The translations under genes and the position numbers were made by a program. A stretch of DNA of 64,000 nucleotides from Verrucomicrobiales bacterium (GTDB lineage: Bacteria > Verrucomicrobiota > Verrucomicrobiia > Verrucomicrobiales > DEV007), in assembly GCA_029212615.1 (NCBI GenBank), contig JARGPJ010000004.1, positions 1-64,000 on the forward strand, given 5' to 3'. The notes under the pieces were generated by a model. The model was not told the DNA's origin, made no database searches, and saw nothing but the letters and a program-made list of their open reading frames with translations. Every line of letters begins with the position of its first letter. The stretch's first letter is position 1. Positions 33,789 to 42,679 of the stretch are shown here, piece after piece.

Positions 33789-36212
33789 TCAGCCGGAAAG
33801 GTGGTGCAGCCTCTGATACCACCTTGGAAGTAACCACACCGCTACCACCATATTAATAAGAATTCCGACAGCACAAACGAATCCAAGACTGGCAAGACCA
33901 TAAGCCGAAGCGCTTGCCAATGAACCAAAACCGATCGCTGAAGAAGTCCCGCAAAAGAGCAGGGCCTTACCGATGCCGTCGCGTGCCTCGACAACATCAC
34001 CACTGCTCCGGCGCAGCGCAAAAATCATGTGAATGCTGAAGTCGAGACCGGTCCCGAACAAAAGCGGAAGGCCGCAGATGTTAAACGAGTTCCAGCTCAT
34101 GGGCGTCCACACCGTTAATATAACGATGACACAACCGGTGAAAAGCAGAGCAAAGAGACTCAGCACAAGATCTTTCCAATTTCGAAAGACGACACCAAGC
34201 ATGATTGAGAGGACCACCATCATCGGAACAAAAACACGAAGAACATCCTTTCCAATACGCTCGTTCAGAGCTGTCCCAAGTGACCCGAGACTGGCAACTA
34301 CCGTATTCGAATTGCAGATGGCGGCAACCCATTCCCGATCACGTGGCTCCGCCGGCTTAACCGTCGCGAGCGCCGCGTAGACGCCCTCTTTTTCAGCGAA
34401 AAGCCGATCAATCGACCACTCCGCGAGTTTGCCGCCTGGCTCCGCAACCTGACCTTTCTCCAGCTGCCCCGCGTAATCAGCCCAGGCATTCAACACCGTT
34501 TGCGTTAACTCCGCCCCCTCTTCGGAAAATCCGGCCTCGTTGATTTCCGCAAGTAACCGGTCTTTCTCAAGAAACAGCTTTCTAATCGCAGGAAGATTCT
34601 TCCGCTGATGAACCGGATCGGGAATGAAAGCAAAGGGCATCACAGACTGAACGAGAAGACCTTTCTCCTCTGCCATGACCATCCTCTCGTTCGCGGCTGA
34701 AAGTTCCTCACGCAGTTCAGCAATCGATGTCCCCGTGACCACTGTGGGTACCGAATTTTCTCTTCCCGCCAATTCAGACTGCAGTTGCTGCCAGGCAACC
34801 ATTGAAGGACTCTCCCGAATTCGAAAAGGATGAAAGTTCGCCTCTAGATGAGGCATCTCTTTCACCGCCATCGAGATCGCGGCGAGAACTGGAATCAAAA
34901 TCGCAAGAATGCCCGAGGAGAAACGGGTAGCCCCTCTTCCGGTCAGCTCAAATCCACTTTTCCGGGCAACACCTTTATTGAAACTGACCGCGACAGGACC
35001 AAAGCCATAGAGCATCACCAACGCTCCCACGACAACACCCATGGCGACAAGATTCCCCATTTCCGCGAGCCCGGGGAGAGAACTCAAATTAAGCGAAAGA
35101 AAAACCACCGCCGTGGTTGCCGCCGCCCAGAAAATCCCCGGCCCCACCGAACGACGGAGTTCCCTCGCATCACCGCCTGAATCCATCGCCTCCCGGTAAA
35201 GCACGATGCCGTAATCCACGGCTAAACCCATGAGGATGGCAGCGAAACCTGCACTCATCACACTGAGGTCTCCAAAGATTACCCCCCCGATCAAAATAGT
35301 AATAGCCAGGATCGCCAGCATTGCCGAAACAAGCCATGAAAGGGGGCGTGTCTGCCGGTGCATGATCCAGAAGAGCAACGAAATCAGAAGCATCGTCGCG
35401 ACGACCGAAACCGTCATATCCTTCTCCATTTCTGTCCCCACCTCCGCCATGAAAGCAGGAGTTCCGGTAAGGCCGACCTCCATCAAGGCACTCTCCCCAT
35501 GTATCGCAATCCATTCCTGCCTCCAGCTCTCCACGAGCTGCTTAACCTGATTCAACCAAACTTCCGCGTCTCTATAATTTGAGAAATCAACGCCGCTACC
35601 TTCGACATACATGACCTGAAAGGTCCCGTCCGGAGAGGTCATCGGATCCGGATTTGAAGAACTTCCCTCCCGGTCGAGAAGATCTCCTATCTTAGAGAAT
35701 CCCAAGGGATCGTAGCTCGTCACCACTACATCCTGATCAAAAAAACCATTCTGAAGGGAATCCATCGCCCCGGCGAGCGCGACGCGGGAACCCTCCGGCG
35801 ATAGTCGAGCCTCCAGCTCCGACAAATCTTCCGGAGAACCATTCATCCAAAGCCAGGCCAGAAGCCCTCCCCCATCCGTGACCATTTCCATCAGAGAAAG
35901 CTCACGGAACACATCGCCAATCAATTCAGGGGTTTCCTCGAGGGTTTCGGACAACGAAACGATCGCCTCCTCTGCAACAAATGCCTCCTCTGCTTTCACC
36001 GTTACGATGAGCTGCCCGTCACGGCTGAAGTATCGGTTGAGACGATCCATCCCCTGAACCTCCGGGAGATCTGCCGGCAACATCTCGTAAAGCGTCGCCG
36101 AAAATTGCACCCGCATGATACAAAAAGCGGCGATCGCGCCGATCACGGTCACCACGATGATAGGATGCAAACGAGTCATGCGATGGGGGGCTCTCAATGA
36201 GGTTTCCACCAT
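33789..36212 (-). CDS. MMPL/RND-superfamily lipid exporter
   Basis: This inner-membrane exporter of 807 residues has two symmetric halves. Each half has an isolated helix (IVVTVIGAIAAFCIM near 18; AILIPVLAAISMAV near 430), a large periplasmic domain, and a five-helix bundle. The first bundle contains GLAVDYGIVLYREAM and the second LLFGTGLDFSIHMIFALRR, matching the relay-residue TM segments of MMPL/HAE proteins. It is shorter than AcrB-type pumps and fits hopanoid or lipid transporters such as HpnN. With the LolA-like gene 30 bp downstream it probably moves a lipid to the outer membrane. The carotenoid cluster nearby may be unrelated. Confidence 0.85.
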   Translation of the reverse strand: MVETSLRAPHRMTRLHPIIVVTVIGAIAAFCIMRVQFSATLYEMLPADLPEVQGMDRLNRYFSRDGQLIVTVKAEEAFVAEEAIVSLSETLEETPELIGDVFRELSLMEMVTDGGGLLAWLWMNGSPEDLSELEARLSPEGSRVALAGAMDSLQNGFFDQDVVVTSYDPLGFSKIGDLLDREGSSSNPDPMTSPDGTFQVMYVEGSGVDFSNYRDAEVWLNQVKQLVESWRQEWIAIHGESALMEVGLTGTPAFMAEVGTEMEKDMTVSVVATMLLISLLFWIMHRQTRPLSWLVSAMLAILAITILIGGVIFGDLSVMSAGFAAILMGLAVDYGIVLYREAMDSGGDARELRRSVGPGIFWAAATTAVVFLSLNLSSLPGLAEMGNLVAMGVVVGALVMLYGFGPVAVSFNKGVARKSGFELTGRGATRFSSGILAILIPVLAAISMAVKEMPHLEANFHPFRIRESPSMVAWQQLQSELAGRENSVPTVVTGTSIAELREELSAANERMVMAEEKGLLVQSVMPFAFIPDPVHQRKNLPAIRKLFLEKDRLLAEINEAGFSEEGAELTQTVLNAWADYAGQLEKGQVAEPGGKLAEWSIDRLFAEKEGVYAALATVKPAEPRDREWVAAICNSNTVVASLGSLGTALNERIGKDVLRVFVPMMVVLSIMLGVVFRNWKDLVLSLFALLFTGCVIVILTVWTPMSWNSFNICGLPLLFGTGLDFSIHMIFALRRSSGDVVEARDGIGKALLFCGTSSAIGFGSLASASAYGLASLGFVCAVGILINMVVAVWLLPRWYQRLHHLSG

Positions 36213-36294
36213 AGCGCAAATAGTCCAATGTCGACAGATATCGATCAGCGACGTCCCGTATCAAAGATAATTTCATCACCGGAATGACCGTTCT

Positions 36295-37350
36295 TCAGGT
36301 GGGAGGACTGGAAATCACTTCCTTCTGTAAATTCCGCAAGACCCGCAACTCGCCCCAGTCAGCCCCTTTCATGATCCTCGCCCCGGTTTTGCGCTTTACT
36401 CCATATCGCTGCCGCTGTTTTTGCTCGCGCGTGAATACCGCATCCACAAATTCAGCTGTCCCGAGAATAGCGCCGTCACAAAAATATCTCACCCGTCGGC
36501 GTAGAATCTGGCGTACCGGAACAGCCCTTTGCCCGGGTAACGCTTGATCCCTCCTTCCGTTCCTATCTTCGCAACGATCGTCACTCCCCCCTGCTTCTTC
36601 AGCAGAATCTCCCAATTCACCGTCATAAAGATAAAGCCGATAGCAGTCCTGCGTTCGATGCCAGTCCACTTTAAAATCAGGATCCGACAACGATGCACTC
36701 AACACCGTCCCGAGTCCGGCCCGGGCCTGCTTCGCCCCTCGCGACGCTGAAACAGCTTCCGCATAGCCACCCCAACGATAATCCTCCGGCCTCTCAACCA
36801 TCCCGGCCCGCACCGGGTTTAAATCGATATATGCTGCCACGGTGACCAGGGCTGTCTCACTCCCCTCCACTAAAACACTCTTGTAACGCCCTTCCCACAG
36901 GGTCCCCGTACGATTGAGACGTTTGTTCATGTAGAGAGTGACACGTTGTTTCAAATCCTTGAGAAAAAGTCCCATGTCACCCCGGCGCTTCTCATAACGG
37001 AACAGTATCTCCTCTCGCCACGTCTCATTTCCGGCAAGGCGCGCCCGCTCCAACTCCTGTTTTACCCCCAATACGGTAAAAGAATCATAGAGACCCGGAA
37101 GAACACTCAAAAGGTCATCCTCAGATAAAGGCTTCAGTTCACCCTTCCCGGGCACATCGAGGAGGAGATGAAAATGATTCGTCATCAGGCAGTAAGTCAC
37201 TACCCGAACACCGGTAAAGGCCTCCAGGCTCCGCATGATGTTTCGAAAAACCTCTTTGTCCCCGGCCTCAAAAATCATTCGCCGATCCACGACCCGCGAC
37301 ATCACGTGATAGAAGGAACGCCCCTCCCCGAGCAATCTAGCTGTCCTCAT
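36295..37350 (-). mobile_element. REP-associated Y1 (HUH) transposase (RAYT/TnpA_REP)
   Basis: This is a single-strand transposase of the REP-associated tyrosine type, with 351 residues. The HUH metal site is TNHFHLLLD with His59 and His61. The N-terminus (RTARLLGEGRSFYHVMSRVVDRRMIFEAGDKEVF) and GTLWEGRYKSVLVEG, with the region for the catalytic tyrosine further on, match the family. It is longer than classic RAYTs because of a C-terminal extension of about 130 residues. A copy of the short repeat GGAGGTCTGTCCCTTTAT lies 50 bp before the start codon (37400-37417), and related copies cluster at 30496-30671. No classical terminal inverted repeats are visible. Confidence 0.85.
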
Positions 37351-37399
37351 GAAACAACCATATTAACTGTTCATAAGAACATTTCAAGGTTAATAAACT

Positions 37400-37417
37400 G
37401 GAGGTCTGTCCCTTTAT
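37400..37417. repeat. short repeat upstream of the Y1 transposase
   Basis: GGAGGTCTGTCCCTTTAT matches the cores at 30496-30671 except for T in place of C. It lies 50 bp upstream of the transposase start, in the position where RAYT genes normally carry their cognate REP element. Confidence 0.65.
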
Positions 37418-37485
37418 TGGTGTTCGCTGTAACGTTGATGAGACGTCGGCGGGACTTGCGGGGAAACGGGAACGATCGTTAGCTT

Positions 37486-38757
37486 ATGGGTATGTCGAAC
37501 TTCTTCTGCGGTACTGCGGCTGTTCTGATCTTTGCTTTCAATGTCCTGGAATGGTCTTTCGGAGCTGAAGAGGAGTTCAGCTTTTCTGACATCAAGGCGC
37601 CGGAGCACGGGTATTGGGAACGGCCTCTAAACGATCCTTTTTCACGAATCATCGCGGACCTGGAGGAAGGAAAACTGAAACTTAATTACTCCAGCGAGAA
37701 ACAATTCTTAACCAGCCTGTTGAAAGCGCTGAATATTTCCGAGTCGTCACAGATGCTGGTCTACTCGACGACGAGCCTGCAACTCAGCCTTATTTCTCCT
37801 GAAACTCCGAGGGCGTTGTATTTTAACGAGGACATCTATCTCGGCTACGTCCAGGGCGGCCGCATTGAGATTGTTTCCATTGATCCCGAACTCGGGGGTA
37901 TTTTCTATATTTTCGACATCCCGCGTGGAGGCAACCGGCCCGTCATCGAACGCTCAAAGCGGTGCATGAATTGCCATTCCGGAGAAGATACTTTCGAAGT
38001 GCCGGGGATTGTCATCAAGTCAGTCATTCCGGGCCCGAGAGGCGGCAGTTTAGACTCTTTCCGACGCGGGGAATCCGGTCACGGAGTCCCGTTGGAAGAA
38101 CGCTTCGGGGGCTGGCATGTGACCGGGGCTGACGGGCTGGCCTCACATTGGGGAAATCTAACCGGGAGGTTTACCCCGGACGGAATTGTGACTACGCCAC
38201 TTCCCCCGGGGAAGGAATTTAATTGGGCAAAATTCCCGGTCGCAAGCAGTGATATTCTCGCCCATCTCCTGCATGAACATCAGGCAGGTTTCGTGAACCG
38301 GGTCGTCCAGGCTCATTACCAGATCAGAACAGCTCTGAAACACGGGCGGGGGCAATTTCAGGAAAAAGACAAGGCTGCCATGTCTCAACAGGTGGAACTG
38401 ATCACCCGGTATTTGCTTTTTGCCGATGAGGCAGACTTACCGGAAGGCGGAATCTCAGCTGACAGCCGATTAAAAGAAGATTTTTTAACGGCCCGGAAAG
38501 TCGACAGCAAAGGAGACTCACTCCGCGATTTCGACCTTCAGAAGAGCCTCTTCCGAAACCGTTGCAGCTACATGATTTATACCCCTGTCTTTCAGCACCT
38601 GCCCGACGGCTTCAAGAAGCTGATTTACCGGCGGATGAAAACCGCACTCGCGCCCGATGGTCAAGACCCTCAATTCACTTATCTATCCGAAGAGGAGAAA
38701 GCAAGAATCCGATCCATTCTCGCTGAAACCATTTCAGATCTACCGGCTGACTGGTAA
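37486..38757 (+). CDS. secreted protein with a single c-type haem motif
   Basis: This is a 423-residue exported protein of unknown function. A signal-like hydrophobic stretch (FFCGTAAVLIFAFNVLEWSFGA) precedes the mature part. One covalent haem site, C-M-N-C-H, occurs at residues 160-164, in SKRCMNCHSGEDTFEVPG. The remainder has no other CxxCH, so it would carry a single haem c in the periplasm. Blocks such as ALYFNEDIYLGYVQGGRIEIVSIDPELGGIFYIFD before the motif, and RFGGWHVTGADGLASHWGNLTG after it, suggest a conserved enzyme-like fold. Redox partner and substrate are unknown. The gene ends just before a bidirectional terminator. Confidence 0.75.
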   Translation: MGMSNFFCGTAAVLIFAFNVLEWSFGAEEEFSFSDIKAPEHGYWERPLNDPFSRIIADLEEGKLKLNYSSEKQFLTSLLKALNISESSQMLVYSTTSLQLSLISPETPRALYFNEDIYLGYVQGGRIEIVSIDPELGGIFYIFDIPRGGNRPVIERSKRCMNCHSGEDTFEVPGIVIKSVIPGPRGGSLDSFRRGESGHGVPLEERFGGWHVTGADGLASHWGNLTGRFTPDGIVTTPLPPGKEFNWAKFPVASSDILAHLLHEHQAGFVNRVVQAHYQIRTALKHGRGQFQEKDKAAMSQQVELITRYLLFADEADLPEGGISADSRLKEDFLTARKVDSKGDSLRDFDLQKSLFRNRCSYMIYTPVFQHLPDGFKKLIYRRMKTALAPDGQDPQFTYLSEEEKARIRSILAETISDLPADW

Positions 38758-38767
38758 CTGGACCGAA

Positions 38768-38802
38768 AAAAAGCGTTCCTGCACACCGCAAGAACGCTTT
38801 TT
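38768..38802. terminator. bidirectional rho-independent terminator
   Basis: AAAAAGCGTTC (38768-38778) pairs perfectly with GAACGCTTTTT (38792-38802) around a 13-nt loop. It lies between the convergent haem-motif gene (ends 38757) and rhodanese gene (ends 38837). The A and T runs at its ends give U-tracts in both directions. Confidence 0.8.
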
Positions 38803-38836
38803 AAGAGAATTTTTCAGTTAACTGAAAAAAAGCAGA

Positions 38837-39232
38837 TCACCCTTCGGCGTCAGCTTTCTCCGTTGGCTTTCCTGCCTGCAACCAACCGGAAATTCCAGCT
38901 GAGAGGTGTTTGATGTTGGTGAAGCCGGCTTTTTCCGCAGCAGTGGCACCCGCTTTGTAAGCTGCGCAGGAAGGACCGCCACAGTAAGCAACAACGAGCT
39001 TATCTTTGTTATCACCCAGAGCAGCAGCGAGATCCAATTCATCTGATCGGAAGTCAACAGCACCCGGAATGTGACCTTTTGCATAGGAGGAAGATCCGTT
39101 TACATCGAGGAGGATCACTTCCCCCTCTTCGATTGCTTGTTCAAGTTCGGTGATGCTGATGTCAGGATATTCTCCTGCAAAAGCAACGGAAGCGAAGATC
39201 GCACAAGTGAGTGTAGCCAGTAGTGTTTTCAT
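38837..39232 (-). CDS. secreted rhodanese-domain protein
   Basis: This is an exported 131-residue single-domain rhodanese. It has signal peptide MKTLLATLTCAIFASVAFA. The rhodanese core follows: LLDVNGSSSYAKGHIPGAVDFRSDEL, then VVAYCGGPSCAAYKAGATAAEKAGF, with the nucleophile Cys84 in the loop CGGPSC. The last part, HLSAGISGWLQAG, is the typical rhodanese end. It could move sulfane sulfur or detoxify sulfide or cyanide in the periplasm. The start at 39232 is supported by the signal peptide; the frame continues upstream to 39298 without signal character. The next gene on this strand is far away, so it is probably monocistronic. Confidence 0.88.
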   Translation of the reverse strand: MKTLLATLTCAIFASVAFAGEYPDISITELEQAIEEGEVILLDVNGSSSYAKGHIPGAVDFRSDELDLAAALGDNKDKLVVAYCGGPSCAAYKAGATAAEKAGFTNIKHLSAGISGWLQAGKPTEKADAEG

Positions 39233-39514
39233 TTTTAGTTTGGTTTTATTTTTAATTTGCCGGATCACGTGAACCCGACTCGAATCGTAATTTAGCAATA
39301 GTGCGCTAAGCCACCAATCGAGATAGTTGACGCGATTGAGGCGGGATAATTACAACCGAAGCTTTCGACAATGGCTACCCTCAAAATGTTCGAGGAAAAC
39401 TTCGGAAAATGATCTCTTTTCAGCCATACCGGGTCGCGCCGGCGCTCCTCTTGTAAATGAGCTACCATCAAATTTACCCGTCCTTGAGCGAGAAAACCAG
39501 GTGTGAGACCGACG

Positions 39515-39988
39515 CTAGGATTTCAAAAACGCCTGCAATCGCGCCCGGTTGAATCGCTGTAATATCAAACAAGGGAGATTGGAAAAAACCGCGTAAACAA
39601 TGATGACCATGGCGGCAACCGGCCAGGGATTCCAGATAAGAGTCAGCATGATCCCCGGAATCTGAGCATAATGAGCCGCTTCTCCACGACAGGTTTCAGC
39701 GATAAATTTTCGAAAATACTCAGAATCTTTGTCCGTGAGCCTACCTTTGGCAAATCCATCGAACCAAGGAGCGGCATCAGGAAGGAAATGCTTCCAGCTG
39801 CGAATGCGAAACATGGTTTGATAAGTTTTCCCCTTTTTCTCCCAGGCGCGCTGCCGGAAAAGCGGTGAGCCCGGATCGAAACGATCACGGGGCATCCGGG
39901 TGTAGGCCCATGAAATACCGAGATGAATCGCGGGGATCCCGATGAGATTGAGAAGAATGATCCAATGATAAGCAAGATCAACCAACAT
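39515..39988 (-). CDS. crtO: CrtO-like acyltransferase (glycosyl-carotenoate acyltransferase)
   Basis: This is a small integral membrane protein of 157 residues, the size of Staphylococcus CrtO. Matching blocks are RQRAWEKKGKTYQTMFRIRSWKHFLPDAAPWFDGFAKG near residues 42-80, between N-terminal helices (WIILLNLIGIPAIHLGISWAY) and C-terminal helices (AAMVIIVYAVFSNLPCLIL). The family joins a fatty acid to the sugar of glycosyl-4,4'-diaponeurosporenoate in the last step of staphyloxanthin synthesis. It overlaps crtQ by 11 bp, so translation is coupled. The ATG at 39988 is preferred to the longer frame at 40018, which reaches 41 bp into crtQ. Confidence 0.82.
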   Translation of the reverse strand: MLVDLAYHWIILLNLIGIPAIHLGISWAYTRMPRDRFDPGSPLFRQRAWEKKGKTYQTMFRIRSWKHFLPDAAPWFDGFAKGRLTDKDSEYFRKFIAETCRGEAAHYAQIPGIMLTLIWNPWPVAAMVIIVYAVFSNLPCLILQRFNRARLQAFLKS

Positions 39989-41087
39989 GACGCCCCTTCC
40001 ATTCAACCGCTCCACCATGCTTCCTCCGCTCCAATGCTTTAAAAAAGACCCCCTGGTAAAAAGCGAGGCTTAGCGGAAAGAAGAGAGCATTGAGAACACT
40101 GAATGTTCCTGCGTTCTTCATCAGATAGAATGATTGAATCGCGCTGAGAAAGTAAGTGCCGGCGATCCCGTACAGCACAGCCTTCGAAGCAAGAGGGATG
40201 AATGTCAGGGCGATAACACTCATGATGAGTCCGGAGAGCCAAATCGAAACTCCGATGAGTGCGCTCTTTGGTGTGTTATCTGCCCCGGAGACGAACCCCT
40301 TGCTCCAACCCGCCACAAGATCTTGAAGATTTGTCGGAAACATTCTCATCCATATCGTGCCCCGCCCTAGATAGCACCGGCAGGTGTAACCGGCCTCCGT
40401 CAGAAATCGGGAAAGATGAAAGTTCTCAAGCACTTCACTTTTCACCGGCTCATGACCACCCACTCCTTCGTACTGTTCGCGAGAAAGAAAAAGCACCTGA
40501 CCAAAAAGCCCGATCTGTTTTGCGGACGACCCTCTCATGGTAAAAGCGTTCATCCCCAGAATCATGATGATATTAAAGAAGGCGGAAAGCTGCTCATAAG
40601 AGTGCTTAACGCGATGATGAGGACAGATGGAGTGCACGCTCGACGGATCGTTTGAGAGGTCGGCAATACGAAGCAGCCCCCCCGTCTCGAGCACGGTATC
40701 AGCATCAAGAAAAAGATACCACTCACCGGTGGCAGCATCCGCTCCCTGCTGACAAGCCCACGGTTTGCCGTACCAACCGGGTGCGAGCGCCCCTCCATTG
40801 ATGACGCGGGCGCCATACCGCTCCGCCAGTCCCGCCGTGTCATCAGTTGACTGATCGTCGACAACGATGATTTCATGAGCCGCGAAATCCTGCTCCTTGA
40901 GTGATGGGAGGAGGCGGGAGAGATTCTCCTCCTCATCGCGCGCCGGAATGATGATGGAGATCTTTACGATGGGCTTCGGCGCTCCAGGCGCAAGTGACGG
41001 CACGACCCGGAACCGGGCTGAGATGACCCAGCCAACAACCCAGCATAGGAGGGTGATGAAAAGAAAAATCCAGATGAAAAGATCCAT
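39978..41087 (-). CDS. crtQ: CrtQ-like carotenoid glycosyltransferase (GT2)
   Basis: This is a membrane-bound GT2 family glycosyltransferase of 369 residues. An N-terminal helix (FIWIFLFITLLCWVVGWVI) is followed by the GT-A fold: VKISIIIPARDEEENLSRLLPSL, the VVDDQST nucleotide site, and LFLDADTVLE with the DxD pair. C-terminal membrane helices end with GGAVEWKGRHVG, very like the end of Staphylococcus CrtQ. The enzyme adds a sugar to the carboxylate of a C30 carotenoic acid. It lies 74 bp after crtP on the same strand and overlaps crtO, so all four crt genes probably form one transcript. Confidence 0.88.
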   Translation of the reverse strand: MDLFIWIFLFITLLCWVVGWVISARFRVVPSLAPGAPKPIVKISIIIPARDEEENLSRLLPSLKEQDFAAHEIIVVDDQSTDDTAGLAERYGARVINGGALAPGWYGKPWACQQGADAATGEWYLFLDADTVLETGGLLRIADLSNDPSSVHSICPHHRVKHSYEQLSAFFNIIMILGMNAFTMRGSSAKQIGLFGQVLFLSREQYEGVGGHEPVKSEVLENFHLSRFLTEAGYTCRCYLGRGTIWMRMFPTNLQDLVAGWSKGFVSGADNTPKSALIGVSIWLSGLIMSVIALTFIPLASKAVLYGIAGTYFLSAIQSFYLMKNAGTFSVLNALFFPLSLAFYQGVFFKALERRKHGGAVEWKGRHVG

Positions 41088-41161
41088 AGAAGGTTTCGCT
41101 GGACGTGATTACAAACAGGAAGCACCGGCGGTCTGAACCGATGAAACACCTCGGCCACGTA

Positions 41162-42679
41162 CTAAGACATTTTTGCTTCCTGCTTGAGCACACGATCGGC
41201 GACTTTCTGGCCGCAGAGTACAACCATGGGCATTCCGCCACCGGGATTCACACTGCCGCCGGTGAAAAAGAGATTCCGATACTTCGATGACTGCTTCGGA
41301 GCCTTGAAGGCCTGATTCTTTTTCCAATCACTCACGACTCCGTAGATAGATCCCCGATTGGAGGAGTACATCGACTCGATATCAACCGGCGTGAGGACAT
41401 CTTCAACAACGATATGCTTGCGAAGGTCTGTCAACCCCATGCGCTCGAGCTTGTCGATGACCCGTTCTTTCAAGGCCATGTATTCCTCATGAGTGTGTGG
41501 CTTGTCAGGATTGATTGGCGGAATGTGAGGAAGAATCTTAATATTATCGTGACCCTCCGGTGCTTTCGTGGGATCCGTCCGGGTCGGAGCGACGAGATAG
41601 ATTGTCGGGTCTTCCGGAAGCTCCCCCTTTTGAAAGACGGTATCAAAATGCTTGTTTTGATCCTTCGAGTAGAAAAAGTTATGATGCGCGAGCTGCTCGT
41701 AGATTCGATCGGTGCCCAGATGAATAACAAGCCCGGAACAGGCGGGCTCGAACTTCTCAAGCTTTTTCATGAAAACCGGCGGCTCACTGAGCAGCTTCCG
41801 ATAGGCGGGCAGCACCTCCATATTACAGACAACGTAATCGGCTGCGAGGGTCTCCCCGTTTTTCAGGGTCACGCCTGTCACCTCTTTACCCGCATGATTA
41901 ATCGCTGCAACCTCGCTGTTGAAACGCGTCTGAATCCCGAGATCCGTGACGAGTTGATCGAGGCCGCGAGCCAGATTGTACATTCCCCCCTTCACATACC
42001 AGAGACCGTAGTCGAACTGGATCAGAGACATCATGTTCATGTAGCCGGGAGCATCCTTCGCCGAGGAGCCGACGTACTTGATAAAATATTCAAAAATAAG
42101 ACGGAGGTATTCGTCATCGAATTTGTCGTAAATGGACTCCGACATGGTGTGCCCGTGATCCATTCTAAACATGAGGCGCCACCCATAGTGACGAAGCATT
42201 TCCCAGACATTATCAAGCCCCTTTGCAAAATAACCTTCATCAGTAAGGGCATACTGCTCACGACCGTATTCGAGAAAGGCCTGAAACTGAGCCCAGTTTT
42301 TGTCGATCTCTCCCGGAAGCTTTTCGAGCTCCGTTTTCATGAGGTCCATTTCCTCGTATAGATCGAGGACGAGTCCATCTTCGAAGAAATTCCGCCAATG
42401 CGGGCTCACTGATTCAAGCTGAACATAGTCCTCCATCCTTCTCCCGGCGCGGGCCCAAAGACTTTCGAAAAACTGAGGGAGGGTAAAAATGGAAGGACCG
42501 AGATCAAAGCCGAAGCCGTCTATCTCTTTGAAATTCAGCTTCCCTCCGACCTTCTCATTTTTCTCAACGATCTCGACATCGAAGCCTTCACTACGCAATG
42601 AAACGGCAGCTGACAGCCCTCCGAGACCGGCTCCGACGACGACGACTTTTTTCCCCCCCGGGGAAGCGTTTTCGCTCAT
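41162..42679 (-). CDS. crtP: CrtP-like C30 carotenoid oxygenase (diaponeurosporene/diapolycopene oxidase)
   Basis: This CrtI-family flavoprotein has 505 residues. The Rossmann motif is VVVVGAGLGGLSAAVSL at 11-27, with GFDLGPSIFTLPQFFESLW near 55-75. The C-terminal part reads DKLERMGLTDLRKHI, then SNRGSIYGVVSDWKKN and FFTGGSVNPGGGMPMVVL, matching Staphylococcus CrtP far better than CrtN. CrtP oxidises terminal methyl groups of C30 carotenes to aldehydes. Its start codon overlaps the crtN stop by 4 bp (ATGA), so the two are translationally coupled. The plus-strand aldehyde dehydrogenase gene supplies the next step. Confidence 0.9.
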   Translation of the reverse strand: MSENASPGGKKVVVVGAGLGGLSAAVSLRSEGFDVEIVEKNEKVGGKLNFKEIDGFGFDLGPSIFTLPQFFESLWARAGRRMEDYVQLESVSPHWRNFFEDGLVLDLYEEMDLMKTELEKLPGEIDKNWAQFQAFLEYGREQYALTDEGYFAKGLDNVWEMLRHYGWRLMFRMDHGHTMSESIYDKFDDEYLRLIFEYFIKYVGSSAKDAPGYMNMMSLIQFDYGLWYVKGGMYNLARGLDQLVTDLGIQTRFNSEVAAINHAGKEVTGVTLKNGETLAADYVVCNMEVLPAYRKLLSEPPVFMKKLEKFEPACSGLVIHLGTDRIYEQLAHHNFFYSKDQNKHFDTVFQKGELPEDPTIYLVAPTRTDPTKAPEGHDNIKILPHIPPINPDKPHTHEEYMALKERVIDKLERMGLTDLRKHIVVEDVLTPVDIESMYSSNRGSIYGVVSDWKKNQAFKAPKQSSKYRNLFFTGGSVNPGGGMPMVVLCGQKVADRVLKQEAKMS

